DNA from: CAZPMC01 sp964587755
GTDB lineage: Bacteria > Bacillota > Clostridia > Acetivibrionales > DTU013
NCBI GenBank assembly: GCA_964587755.1
Contig: CAZPMC010000061.1
Location: forward strand, 1 to 6,128
Direction of reading: 5' to 3'
DNA: 6,128 nt
In this document: in pieces, positions 1-6,074 of the stretch
Position numbering within the stretch: the stretch's first letter is position 1
How the letters are laid out: every line of letters begins with the position of its first letter
Translations under genes and position numbers: made by a program
The notes under the pieces: generated by a model
Told to the model about the DNA's origin: nothing
Database searches by the model: none
The model's input: the letters and a program-made list of their open reading frames with translations, nothing else

Positions 1-1086
1 CAGTCGTGATGATAAATAAGCGGGATAACCTTCTTCACCCGGCATTTCTTCAAGACGGCCCGACATCTCACGAAGAGCCTCTGCCCAACGTGATGTTGAG
101 TCGGCCAACAAAGTAACCGAATATCCCATGTCTCGGAAGTACTCAGCAATTGTAATACCTGTATAAATTGAAGCTTCACGAGCCGCAACCGGCATATCTG
201 ATGTGTTGGCAATCAAAACAGTTCTTTTCATAATTGATTCGCCTGTTTTTGGGTCCTTCAACTCTGGAAACTCCATCAAAACGTCTGTCATCTCATTGCC
301 ACGTTCACCGCAGCCGATATATACAACAAGGTCTGAATCAGCCCACTTTGCCAGCTGATGCTGAACAACCGTTTTTCCGCTTCCAAAGGGACCTGGTATT
401 GCTGCAACCCCACCTTTTGCTATAGGAAAGAGGGTATCTAAAATTCTCTGCCCTGTTATCATCGGCTCACTGGGAGGAAGCTTCTCTTTATAAGGTCTCT
501 CTTTACGGACCGGCCATTTTTGCATCATGGTAAGGGTTTCAACAGTGCCGTCTTCCTTCTTTACCCACGCTACTGTTTCTTCGATTGTGAATTCACCTTC
601 AACAATCTTTTCAATTGTTCCCGACACCCCATAAGGCACCATAATACGGTGTTCAATAACACTGTTTTCCTGTACTGTTCCAATAATGTCTCCTGAAGTT
701 ACAGAATCCCCGACTGAAACAGCTGGTTTAAACGCCCATTTTTTCTCTTTGTCCAATGCAGGAATACTTATTCCTCTGGCAATATTGCTTCCGGAGATCT
801 CTCTCATTTTCTCTAGTGGTCGCTGAATTCCATCAAATATATTTTCCAAAAGACCCGGCCCAAGCTCCACACTAAGAGGCGCCATAGTTGACTCCACCGG
901 GCTGCCCGGTCCCAGTCCTGATGTCTCCTCATAAACTTGTATTGATGCCCGGTCACCGTGTATTTCAAGTATCTCCCCAATCAGCTTATGCTCGCTGACC
1001 CGGACCACGTCATACATATTGGCATCCCGCATTCCCTCAGCTATTACCAATGGACCTGATACTTTGACAATTTTTCCTTGGCTCAA
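1..1086 (-). CDS. ntpA: V-type ATP synthase catalytic subunit A (3' part cut off by window edge)
   Basis: This is the nucleotide-binding catalytic subunit of the cytoplasmic A3B3 head. Only the first 362 residues are present, against roughly 590 for the family; the reading frame is open to the left edge. The N-terminal beta-barrel (about 1-70) and the A-subunit-specific insert (about 110-200) lead into the P-loop GPFGSGKT at 232-239, with Lys238 and Thr239. The GER motif follows with Glu261 and Arg262, then the Walker B strand LLADSTSRW with Asp329. These are the same residue numbers as I recall for E. hirae NtpA, so spacing is unaltered, and no intein interrupts the P-loop. The start is TTG at 1086-1084: an in-frame TAA lies at 1119-1117 and no ATG or GTG occurs between them. 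GAGGGA at 1098-1093 sits 6 bases upstream. The gene follows ntpG by 35 bp. Identity is certain; the C-terminal half cannot be judged. Confidence 0.97.
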   Translation of the reverse strand, partial: MSQGKIVKVSGPLVIAEGMRDANMYDVVRVSEHKLIGEILEIHGDRASIQVYEETSGLGPGSPVESTMAPLSVELGPGLLENIFDGIQRPLEKMREISGSNIARGISIPALDKEKKWAFKPAVSVGDSVTSGDIIGTVQENSVIEHRIMVPYGVSGTIEKIVEGEFTIEETVAWVKKEDGTVETLTMMQKWPVRKERPYKEKLPPSEPMITGQRILDTLFPIAKGGVAAIPGPFGSGKTVVQHQLAKWADSDLVVYIGCGERGNEMTDVLMEFPELKDPKTGESIMKRTVLIANTSDMPVAAREASIYTGITIAEYFRDMGYSVTLLADSTSRWAEALREMSGRLEEMPGEEGYPAYLSSRL

Positions 1087-1121
1087 ACTATATCCCTCGC
1101 TTTCCGCTAATTTCCCTTATT

Positions 1122-1442
1122 TCACTCATCCCGGAAAAGAATATCTGCACCAACCGCCTTTTCAACGCACTTTTTTATACCTTGAATACCAATACCTAAA
1201 CTGCCTTTTATACTTGGAATCGGTATGACGGCCGGAAAGCGGTCTTCCCGGTACTGATTTATTTCATTTTCAATTTCAGCCGCTGTCTGCTCAGTTACAT
1301 ACACCACGGCATAGTTATCTCTAGCCAGTTCCGACAGTATCCGGCCGGCTTCTTCCTTGCCCTCCACGGGGAATACATTGAAGCCCAGGGCTTTAAAACC
1401 CAATACCGCATCCTTTTCTCCTATAACACCGATTTTATACAT
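1122..1442 (-). CDS. ntpG: V-type ATP synthase subunit F (central stalk; NtpG in E. hirae naming)
   Basis: A 106-residue soluble subunit of the central rotor stalk. In the family it binds the long coiled-coil subunit D and turns with it inside the A3B3 head. The N-terminus MYKIGVIGEKDAVLGFKALG is the typical opening of the family's Rossmann-like fold. It is followed by alternating strands and helices, including the strand AVVYVTE near residues 45-51 and VIPIPS near 72-77. The C-terminal tail (about 85-106) is the helix that reaches toward the head in homologues. Length is normal. The start ATG lies inside the end of ntpC (8-bp overlap, ATGTATAA). No good Shine-Dalgarno sequence sits next to it, so translation probably depends on ribosomes finishing ntpC. 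Note that E. hirae calls this subunit NtpG, while A-type nomenclature calls it F (atpF). Confidence 0.95.
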   Translation of the reverse strand: MYKIGVIGEKDAVLGFKALGFNVFPVEGKEEAGRILSELARDNYAVVYVTEQTAAEIENEINQYREDRFPAVIPIPSIKGSLGIGIQGIKKCVEKAVGADILFRDE

Positions 1443-2445
1443 AAACAGAACGCAACCTTTCCCGGATTAAATCAGCAGGCAATCCGTTAATCTTTCCTGT
1501 CATAATAATCCTTGCATTTCTTATCTCCGCCTCTTTAGCAAAAAGGTAAGCCACCAACGGCTCAACTCCCATTACAACCATTTTAGCCCGGCGTACAAAA
1601 TCCATTATGTAATCATCAAGCAATCTTTCAAGCTCTGAAATATTTTTCTTTGTTCCAATAAGCTCTAATCCTTTTTGGACAACATCTGCGTATTTGCTAC
1701 GGTACAAATCGCTTATGAATGCATCAACAGACTTATCAGAATTATCAAAATATATCTTCTCTTCGATAGTGCCACCCTCAATCAGCAGCTTCTTAATAAA
1801 GTCCCATGCTTTATTTATTGTTCGTGCACGGATATACATTTTAATATTAGTAACATCCACCATACTATCTGCCAACTCATGCAAAAAAGGACTGTCAATT
1901 TCTTTAAGGTCATCTGCCAGCTGCCGGTATGAAGCTTTGTCCAATATTAAATCAACTGTTTGAGGGTCCTGTGTCCTTGAGAAAATATCATATATCTGCT
2001 CTATAGCTTCAGTCATTATAGGGCTAAGTTGGCTATAATCACGTTCTCTAATAATCCTGCTCATAGCCTCCTTCTCGACTGTGCCGGAATCCACAAGAAT
2101 TGGTGGTGCATCCTGCCCCAAAAATTCGGCCTTTAAAAGCACCTTTGCATTGAAATAATCGTGACGCCGTCTGAATGCATTGACCAACTCAATCTGAGGT
2201 GTAATCTCCGACAAAAGTGAATAGCATTTATTCATTTCTTCAGCCAGTACCGTTTCAAAAGAGTATACGTTTTCTGTATTAGCTCCGCTATAGCCATATT
2301 CAGCTTCGATTAATACTTTAAAAGCCTCATCCGCGCTGGTGGCTTCAAGCATTCTTTCAAAACGGCTGCTATCCAGTAATTTATTTTCCACTGCCCTTAT
2401 ATAAGAGGCAGCGTATGCATAATCGCCTTCGTTAATCTTTAACAT
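1435..2445 (-). CDS. ntpC: V-type ATP synthase subunit C (d-like rotor adaptor)
   Basis: A 336-residue soluble subunit homologous to archaeal and Thermus subunit C and eukaryotic subunit d. It forms a funnel that sits on the proteolipid ring and joins it to the central shaft, transmitting torque. The sequence is almost entirely helical with no membrane segment, as expected. The opening (GDYAYAASYIRAVENKLL) and the C-terminal part (EPLVAYLFAKEAEIRNARII, ending DLIRERLRSVYV) match the family pattern. Length is normal. Two adjacent ATGs are possible starts, at 2448 and 2445. AAGGAG at 2456-2451 is only 2 bases from the first but 5 from the second, so I chose the second; the alternative adds one Met. 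The gene begins 28 bp after ntpE ends, and its TAA overlaps the ntpG start. Confidence 0.95.
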   Translation of the reverse strand: MLKINEGDYAYAASYIRAVENKLLDSSRFERMLEATSADEAFKVLIEAEYGYSGANTENVYSFETVLAEEMNKCYSLLSEITPQIELVNAFRRRHDYFNAKVLLKAEFLGQDAPPILVDSGTVEKEAMSRIIRERDYSQLSPIMTEAIEQIYDIFSRTQDPQTVDLILDKASYRQLADDLKEIDSPFLHELADSMVDVTNIKMYIRARTINKAWDFIKKLLIEGGTIEEKIYFDNSDKSVDAFISDLYRSKYADVVQKGLELIGTKKNISELERLLDDYIMDFVRRAKMVVMGVEPLVAYLFAKEAEIRNARIIMTGKINGLPADLIRERLRSVYV

Positions 2446-2450
2446 CATGA

Positions 2451-2456
2451 CTCCTT
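2451..2456 (-). promoter_or_regulatory. Ribosome binding site of ntpC
   Basis: AAGGAG on the minus strand, 5 bases before the ATG at 2445 and only 2 before the ATG at 2448. The spacing favours the second Met codon as the start. Confidence 0.75.
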
Positions 2457-2473
2457 AATATATTGATGATCCT

Positions 2474-3076
2474 TTATGCATTAAACAGAGTCTTAACTAC
2501 TTCGCTTTCCAGCTGAGGTCTCAGCATCCCGAACAATATCTCCAGGGTGCCGTTTATTTCCATTTCGCCATATCTTAGCACAAACCCGCCAACTGTACTT
2601 ATTATATCTTTTGCCAAAGTAAGACTCCCTGTCTTTCCTGCATTTTTGAGTTTCCTGTTAATATTATCTGTAAACCGGCTGTCAATACGCCCTGAATCTT
2701 TCTGGGACAGCATTATTTCTCCTTTACCGGTTGATGCCGCATTTACAATCATATCTTCTAGAAGCTCTTGGTATTCTGCATCGGGAAGAGTAGATATTTT
2801 CTCCATTGCCAGATTAAAGGCATTATCTACAACTTCCTGCTTGGCTCTGAGGATTTCTTTACGCCCTTCTAGCCCAGCAACAGCTATCAGTCTTCTATAA
2901 ACCTCTGCACTCTCCGCCTCTGCTTTCTTTAAAGCATCGGCAGATTTTTTATTAGCATTCTTGGCAGCCGCTGTTAAAATTCCTTCCGCTTCGCGGTTTG
3001 CCTGATCCTCAATAGCTTGAGCCTTAGCTTTAGCGTCCTCTAATATTTTATTTTTGATTTTTTCTGTTCCTGTCAT
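2474..3076 (-). CDS. ntpE: V-type ATP synthase subunit E (peripheral stalk)
   Basis: A 200-residue peripheral-stalk subunit that pairs with the coiled-coil subunit NtpF. Together they tether the A3B3 head to the membrane stator NtpI and resist rotation. The first 100 residues or so are a long charged helix rich in Ala, Lys and Glu (EKIKNKILEDAKAKAQAIED and onward), typical of the coiled-coil half. The rest is the compact alpha/beta domain that contacts the head, with the conserved strand-turn ISTVGGFVLRYGEMEINGT near 160-178. No signal peptide or membrane helix is present. Length is normal. The ATG is preceded by AAGGAG at 3090-3085, 8 bases away. The gap to the upstream ntpK stop is 73 bp, the longest inside the operon, and I see no terminator or clear promoter in it. 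Confidence 0.96.
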   Translation of the reverse strand: MTGTEKIKNKILEDAKAKAQAIEDQANREAEGILTAAAKNANKKSADALKKAEAESAEVYRRLIAVAGLEGRKEILRAKQEVVDNAFNLAMEKISTLPDAEYQELLEDMIVNAASTGKGEIMLSQKDSGRIDSRFTDNINRKLKNAGKTGSLTLAKDIISTVGGFVLRYGEMEINGTLEILFGMLRPQLESEVVKTLFNA

Positions 3077-3084
3077 TTGGATTG

Positions 3085-3090
3085 CTCCTT
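3085..3090 (-). promoter_or_regulatory. Ribosome binding site of ntpE
   Basis: AAGGAG on the minus strand with an 8-base spacer to the ATG at 3076, supporting that start. Confidence 0.75.
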
Positions 3091-3149
3091 TTGTTTTCCT
3101 TCACGCTAGATCCTGATGCTGTATCTTTCGGGGCCTGGATTTCCCGTTA

Positions 3150-3602
3150 TCAACCTATCATCAATATTGAAACGATAAGCGCCAATATTGCAAACATTTC
3201 AACCATAAGAGCAAGTGTAATAGCACTGCCAAGTGCCTCAGGACGCTTTGAAATAAGCTGTATACCCGCTGATGCAACCTTGCCCTGGTAGATTGCAGAG
3301 ATCCATCCAACGATACCTATGGGAAGTCCTGCCGCAAGCAGATGTAAGCCTTGCTCGATTGTCATTGCCGGGTCAATCTTTCCTATAATCAAGAAGGCAA
3401 TAACAAATCCATAAATAGCTTGTGTACTTGGTAGTGCTTCCAAAAGCATTACTGATCCGAACTTTGAAGGATCCTCAGATAAAACCCCTGCTCCTGCCTG
3501 TCCTGCAAGTCCGACTCCCTTAGATGATCCGATACCTGCAATGAAGAAGGCAATAGCAGCCCCAATTAAAGCCAACATTTGTCCATCGAAATATTTAAGC
3601 AT
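3150..3602 (-). CDS. ntpK: V-type ATP synthase subunit K (16-kDa proteolipid of the rotor ring)
   Basis: A 150-residue integral membrane protein that forms the ion-carrying rotor ring. It has four membrane helices (roughly 9-25, 50-73, 84-105, 126-149) in two duplicated hairpins, with the signature turn GIGSSKGVGLAG after helix 1. One essential carboxylate, Glu135, lies in helix 4 (MVEMFA); the matching place in helix 2 is Ser59, so each protomer should carry one ion. Leu57, Thr60 and Gln61 (LPSTQ), Gln106 (YQGKVA), Glu135 and Tyr64 correspond, at a constant offset of 4, to Leu61, Thr64, Gln65, Gln110, Glu139 and Tyr68 of E. hirae NtpK, the known Na+ site. The reading frame stays open 18 codons further upstream, but the chosen ATG has GGAGGT 6 bases before it and gives the family's usual N-terminus. 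Na+ specificity is inferred from these residues, not shown. Confidence 0.97.
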   Translation of the reverse strand: MLKYFDGQMLALIGAAIAFFIAGIGSSKGVGLAGQAGAGVLSEDPSKFGSVMLLEALPSTQAIYGFVIAFLIIGKIDPAMTIEQGLHLLAAGLPIGIVGWISAIYQGKVASAGIQLISKRPEALGSAITLALMVEMFAILALIVSILMIG

Positions 3603-3608
3603 TTTTAT

Positions 3609-3614
3609 ACCTCC
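3609..3614 (-). promoter_or_regulatory. Strong ribosome binding site of ntpK
   Basis: A perfect GGAGGT on the minus strand, 6 bases before the ATG at 3602. It fixes the start and excludes the 18-codon upstream extension of the frame. Its strength fits a subunit needed in many copies per enzyme. Confidence 0.85.
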
Positions 3615-3643
3615 ATAAATAATTTTGTATGCCGGAATAGCAG

Positions 3644-3660
3644 CCTGTCCAGGCAACAGG
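3644..3660 (-). other. Small intercistronic hairpin between ntpI and ntpK
   Basis: Reading the transcript, CCTGT and ACAGG flank a 7-base loop just 3 bases after the ntpI stop codon. The stem is only 5 bp and no T-run follows, so it is not a standard terminator. It could mark an RNA processing or stability boundary ahead of ntpK, but a chance stem of this size is quite possible. Confidence 0.35.
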
Positions 3661-3663
3661 AAT

Positions 3664-5625
3664 CTATTTCACAGCTTCGGATTTTACTATAGTATATTTT
3701 GTATTTGCTTTCAAAGGCTTAAAGGCTTGGCCCCCGCCTGTGAAAAATTTGCCAAAAAACTCAAGATACTGCAGTCTGCATGAATGTACATAAGCACCCA
3801 GCGCATTTATTGCAAAATTAATTATATGTCCAACCGCCAAAATTGCCAACGCTAAAATAATTTTTAAAATGATTGGGAAGTCAAACATAACACTCATCTG
3901 ATTTACAATTGAGGCAATGATACCTGTGGCAAGTCCCAGTGCCAAAAGCCTTGAGTAGGATAACACATCGCTCATAAAGCCTATGACATCATATAGGCTT
4001 GCTACGCCTCCGAAAAGCTTCATGATTATATTCTTTTTGCTTCTTCCCTGCGTCAGCACGGTTATCACAACACCGGCCAGGAAGATGTATTTCCCTGCAT
4101 TAACAAGCGGTGCAGCCGTTTCCGGGTTTACCTTCGGAGCATAGGGCAGAAGCACCAGTATAAAGCCGGTATAAAAAATGTATTTTGAACCTACATCCAA
4201 TAATGCATCCAGATACTTCTTCTTTCTAATGAGATTGGCTGCATTTATAGCAAAGCCGGCATACATATGAATAACACCAAAAAGCAATGACCAGCTTAGC
4301 AATAGCTCCGGATTTTCTACCGGGTTTAACCATATTCCATATTTTGATAGCGCTTCGATGCCAAACCAGCCTCCAAACATAATGCCCCAGAAGATTGTGG
4401 ACAATCCGCAATAAAACATCAGCTTCATAAACTTTCTGGTGCCATCCTCCAGCTTGAAAAAGCGCAGGATAATTGCTGTAGCGATTGCCATAATTATTCC
4501 GTATCCGCCGTCGGAAAGCATTAACCCGAAAAACATGATAAAAAACGGTGCCATTACTGCATTAGGATCAATTTCACGGCTGTTGGGCAGGCTGTACATT
4601 CCCGACACAGGCTCCCCGGCTTCAGCAATACCCTTGTTCTCAAGTAGAACAGGGAATTCTTCGTCTTCTCCGGGCTCTATTATGTCTACGCTTACCGTGT
4701 AACTTTCCTCTAGCTTCTTTTTAGCAAACATAGCCAGCTCCTCAGGAATCCAGCCTTTTATCATAAATGTCTTTTCAGTCTTTAATATTTTGCCCAGTGC
4801 TTCAGTTTTTCTTTGTTCCATAGACAGGGAATCATAAAGTATCTCAAGGTATTCCCTTTCATCCTTCATATTCTGTATTTGTGAAATAATATCAGAGCGT
4901 CTGTCGGAAAGCTTCTTTAATTTATTCTTTAGAATAGTAAGATTTTCTGAAGCAGTACCCATAAGCCCGCTGAAAGTGACTCTGTTATAGCCTTGTGCTT
5001 TCAGGTGCGATAAGCATTCCTGCTCATCATCCTTGTGTGAGATCACACAAATATAATGCTGATCCTTGTCGCTGTTAATTGTCTCAATCAAAGAACAAGG
5101 TGCCTTTTCGCTTAATTTCTCGTTAATCATTTCCAGGCTGATGGCAGCAGGAATGGTCCCAAATTGAAAGGAGGTCTTGTTGGTGCCGTTGGTATCTAAC
5201 GGAACCTTCATGCCCTCCCAAACAAGAAGAGACGAATATGTATTATTCAATCTGTTTTCTTCAGCTTTTATCTTGACAAGCTCGTCTTCTAATTCCTTTA
5301 TTCTTTTAACAGCTGCCCTGACCGCATCTTCGTTGTTTACAACCTGTTCAAATTCGAAGCCGGATATTTCACGGCGTCCCTGAAGAAATCCTTTCTTTTC
5401 AGGACAGTATTGATTGAGGCTTTCCAATGCGGCATGAACATCTGACATATCATTGCTAATAGCTGCTGTCGTTTCATTGACTAAAGGACGATGAGCCAGC
5501 TGCTCATACTCTTCTTCAGCAATAGCATTTATCTCAATGGCACCAAGCTCCATAAGGCTGTTAAATAAGGCTTTACGCTGATCCTCCAACCCTATCAGGG
5601 TAAGCTTGCTCATTTTAACAATCAC
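3664..5625 (-). CDS. ntpI: V-type ATP synthase subunit I (a-type membrane stator, ion channel subunit)
   Basis: A 653-residue stator subunit that provides the two ion half-channels against the NtpK ring and anchors the peripheral stalks. Residues 1 to about 355 are a soluble cytoplasmic arm with two charged helical, probably coiled-coil stretches (about 95-125 and 225-275). From about 360 there are eight predicted membrane helices, beginning in the conserved APFFIMFFGLMLSDGGYG. The two conserved channel arginines are visible: about Arg559 in YSRLLALGLA (helix 7) and about Arg617 in HSCRLQYLEFF (helix 8), matching yeast Vph1 Arg735 and Arg799. The C-terminal FFTGGGQAFKPL is also typical, and length is normal. 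I chose GTG at 5625, overlapping the ntpF stop as GTGA. The resulting opening, MIVKMSKLTLIG, fits the family. An ATG four codons later (5613) is the alternative, but neither has a close, strong ribosome binding site. Confidence 0.97.
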   Translation of the reverse strand: MIVKMSKLTLIGLEDQRKALFNSLMELGAIEINAIAEEEYEQLAHRPLVNETTAAISNDMSDVHAALESLNQYCPEKKGFLQGRREISGFEFEQVVNNEDAVRAAVKRIKELEDELVKIKAEENRLNNTYSSLLVWEGMKVPLDTNGTNKTSFQFGTIPAAISLEMINEKLSEKAPCSLIETINSDKDQHYICVISHKDDEQECLSHLKAQGYNRVTFSGLMGTASENLTILKNKLKKLSDRRSDIISQIQNMKDEREYLEILYDSLSMEQRKTEALGKILKTEKTFMIKGWIPEELAMFAKKKLEESYTVSVDIIEPGEDEEFPVLLENKGIAEAGEPVSGMYSLPNSREIDPNAVMAPFFIMFFGLMLSDGGYGIIMAIATAIILRFFKLEDGTRKFMKLMFYCGLSTIFWGIMFGGWFGIEALSKYGIWLNPVENPELLLSWSLLFGVIHMYAGFAINAANLIRKKKYLDALLDVGSKYIFYTGFILVLLPYAPKVNPETAAPLVNAGKYIFLAGVVITVLTQGRSKKNIIMKLFGGVASLYDVIGFMSDVLSYSRLLALGLATGIIASIVNQMSVMFDFPIILKIILALAILAVGHIINFAINALGAYVHSCRLQYLEFFGKFFTGGGQAFKPLKANTKYTIVKSEAVK

Positions 5626-5939
5626 TGTTTTTTCACAATCCTTCCCACAATTAAGTCTACTGCTTCATTAAGCTTAATGCCCGCATTTTTCTTTATCTCA
5701 TCGCATTGAGCTTGAATCTTTTCATTCATATCAATTATATCGTTGGCAGCCTTATCCTCTGCCGATTTAATAATCTTTTTAGCCTCCAGCTCTGCTTGCT
5801 CTGATGCCTTTTCAATCAATGAAGCCGCATCTTTCTTAGCTGTGGCTATAATTTCTCTGGCTTTTTGCTGGGCACTTAATTCAATCTGCTCAGCTTCTCT
5901 CTCTGCAGAAATTATTTCCTTCAATATGGCGACAGACAT
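5622..5939 (-). CDS. ntpF: V-type ATP synthase peripheral-stalk coiled-coil subunit (NtpF; subunit G/H)
   Basis: A 105-residue protein that is almost one continuous helix, rich in Ala, Lys, Glu and Ile and without Pro, Trp, Phe or Tyr. Repeated segments such as EREAEQIELSAQQKAREII and DAASLIEKASEQAELEAKKI give the right-handed coiled-coil character of stator subunits. In homologues it pairs with subunit E to form the stalks that link the head to NtpI. Being first in an operon followed by ntpI-ntpK-ntpE-ntpC-ntpG-ntpA matches E. hirae, which supports the assignment since the sequence itself is low-complexity. The ATG has GGAGGT 6 bases upstream (5951-5946), and a promoter-like element lies about 40 bp upstream. 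The TGA stop overlaps the ntpI GTG, implying coupled translation. It is also named AhaH/AtpH or subunit G in other schemes. Confidence 0.92.
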   Translation of the reverse strand: MSVAILKEIISAEREAEQIELSAQQKAREIIATAKKDAASLIEKASEQAELEAKKIIKSAEDKAANDIIDMNEKIQAQCDEIKKNAGIKLNEAVDLIVGRIVKKQ

Positions 5940-5945
5940 TACTCC

Positions 5946-5951
5946 ACCTCC
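5946..5951 (-). promoter_or_regulatory. Ribosome binding site of ntpF
   Basis: A perfect GGAGGT on the minus strand with a 6-base spacer to the ATG at 5939. It supports this as the first gene of the transcript. Confidence 0.85.
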
Positions 5952-5976
5952 GTTTAGAAACTTTTACGCCTTAATT

Positions 5977-6004
5977 ATTATACCATTTATTTAGATATAA
6001 ACAA
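5977..6004 (-). promoter_or_regulatory. Predicted sigma-A-type promoter of the ntp operon
   Basis: On the minus strand a perfect -10 box TATAAT (5982-5977) follows a TTGTTT -35-like box (6004-5999) with a 16-base AT-rich spacer. Transcription would start near 5970 and give a leader of about 30 nt that holds little beyond the ribosome binding site. No operator palindrome or riboswitch-like structure fits in that leader. The -35 box matches consensus only partly, so the promoter is a prediction. Confidence 0.65.
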
Positions 6005-6074
6005 CAATCCGGAAAAGTATATTTATCAGTACATCACAAGGGTATAACCGGGCGGATTATCTAAGATATGGTAA

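Noticed and set aside
370..393. Possible intein insertion in the ntpA P-loop, a known site in archaeal and fungal homologues.
   Set aside because: The P-loop reads straight through as GPFGSGKT followed by normal family sequence.
1675..1963. Two plus-strand reading frames of 85-89 codons inside ntpC.
   Set aside because: They are antisense to a clear family gene, lack recognisable domains, and overlap each other in different frames.
2547..2900. 117-codon plus-strand frame opposite ntpE.
   Set aside because: The antisense of an Ala/Lys/Glu-rich helical gene readily stays open; the Ser/Leu-rich product has no recognisable features.
3603..3656. Upstream extension of ntpK by 18 codons (protein beginning MPGQAAIPAY).
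   Set aside because: The extension covers the hairpin and the GGAGGT site, and the family N-terminus matches the ATG at 3602, which has a perfect ribosome binding site.
4226..4411. 61-codon same-strand frame within ntpI.
   Set aside because: It is out of frame within the membrane domain of a convincing gene, with no separate initiation signal that I can see.
5743..5994. 83-codon plus-strand frame opposite ntpF that looks membrane-like.
   Set aside because: Its hydrophobicity is the antisense image of the charged coiled coil of ntpF, and it runs through the operon promoter.
6044..6061. Possible tRNA terminator stem ATAA-t-CC / GG-TTAT.
   Set aside because: Six base pairs with a bulge and no following T-run do not make a credible intrinsic terminator.
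6058..6068. Odd palindrome TATCTAAGATA between the tRNA and the operon promoter.
   Set aside because: Eleven AT-rich bases with a one-base centre are likely by chance; the position upstream of the -35 box is suggestive but there is no second copy to suggest an operator.
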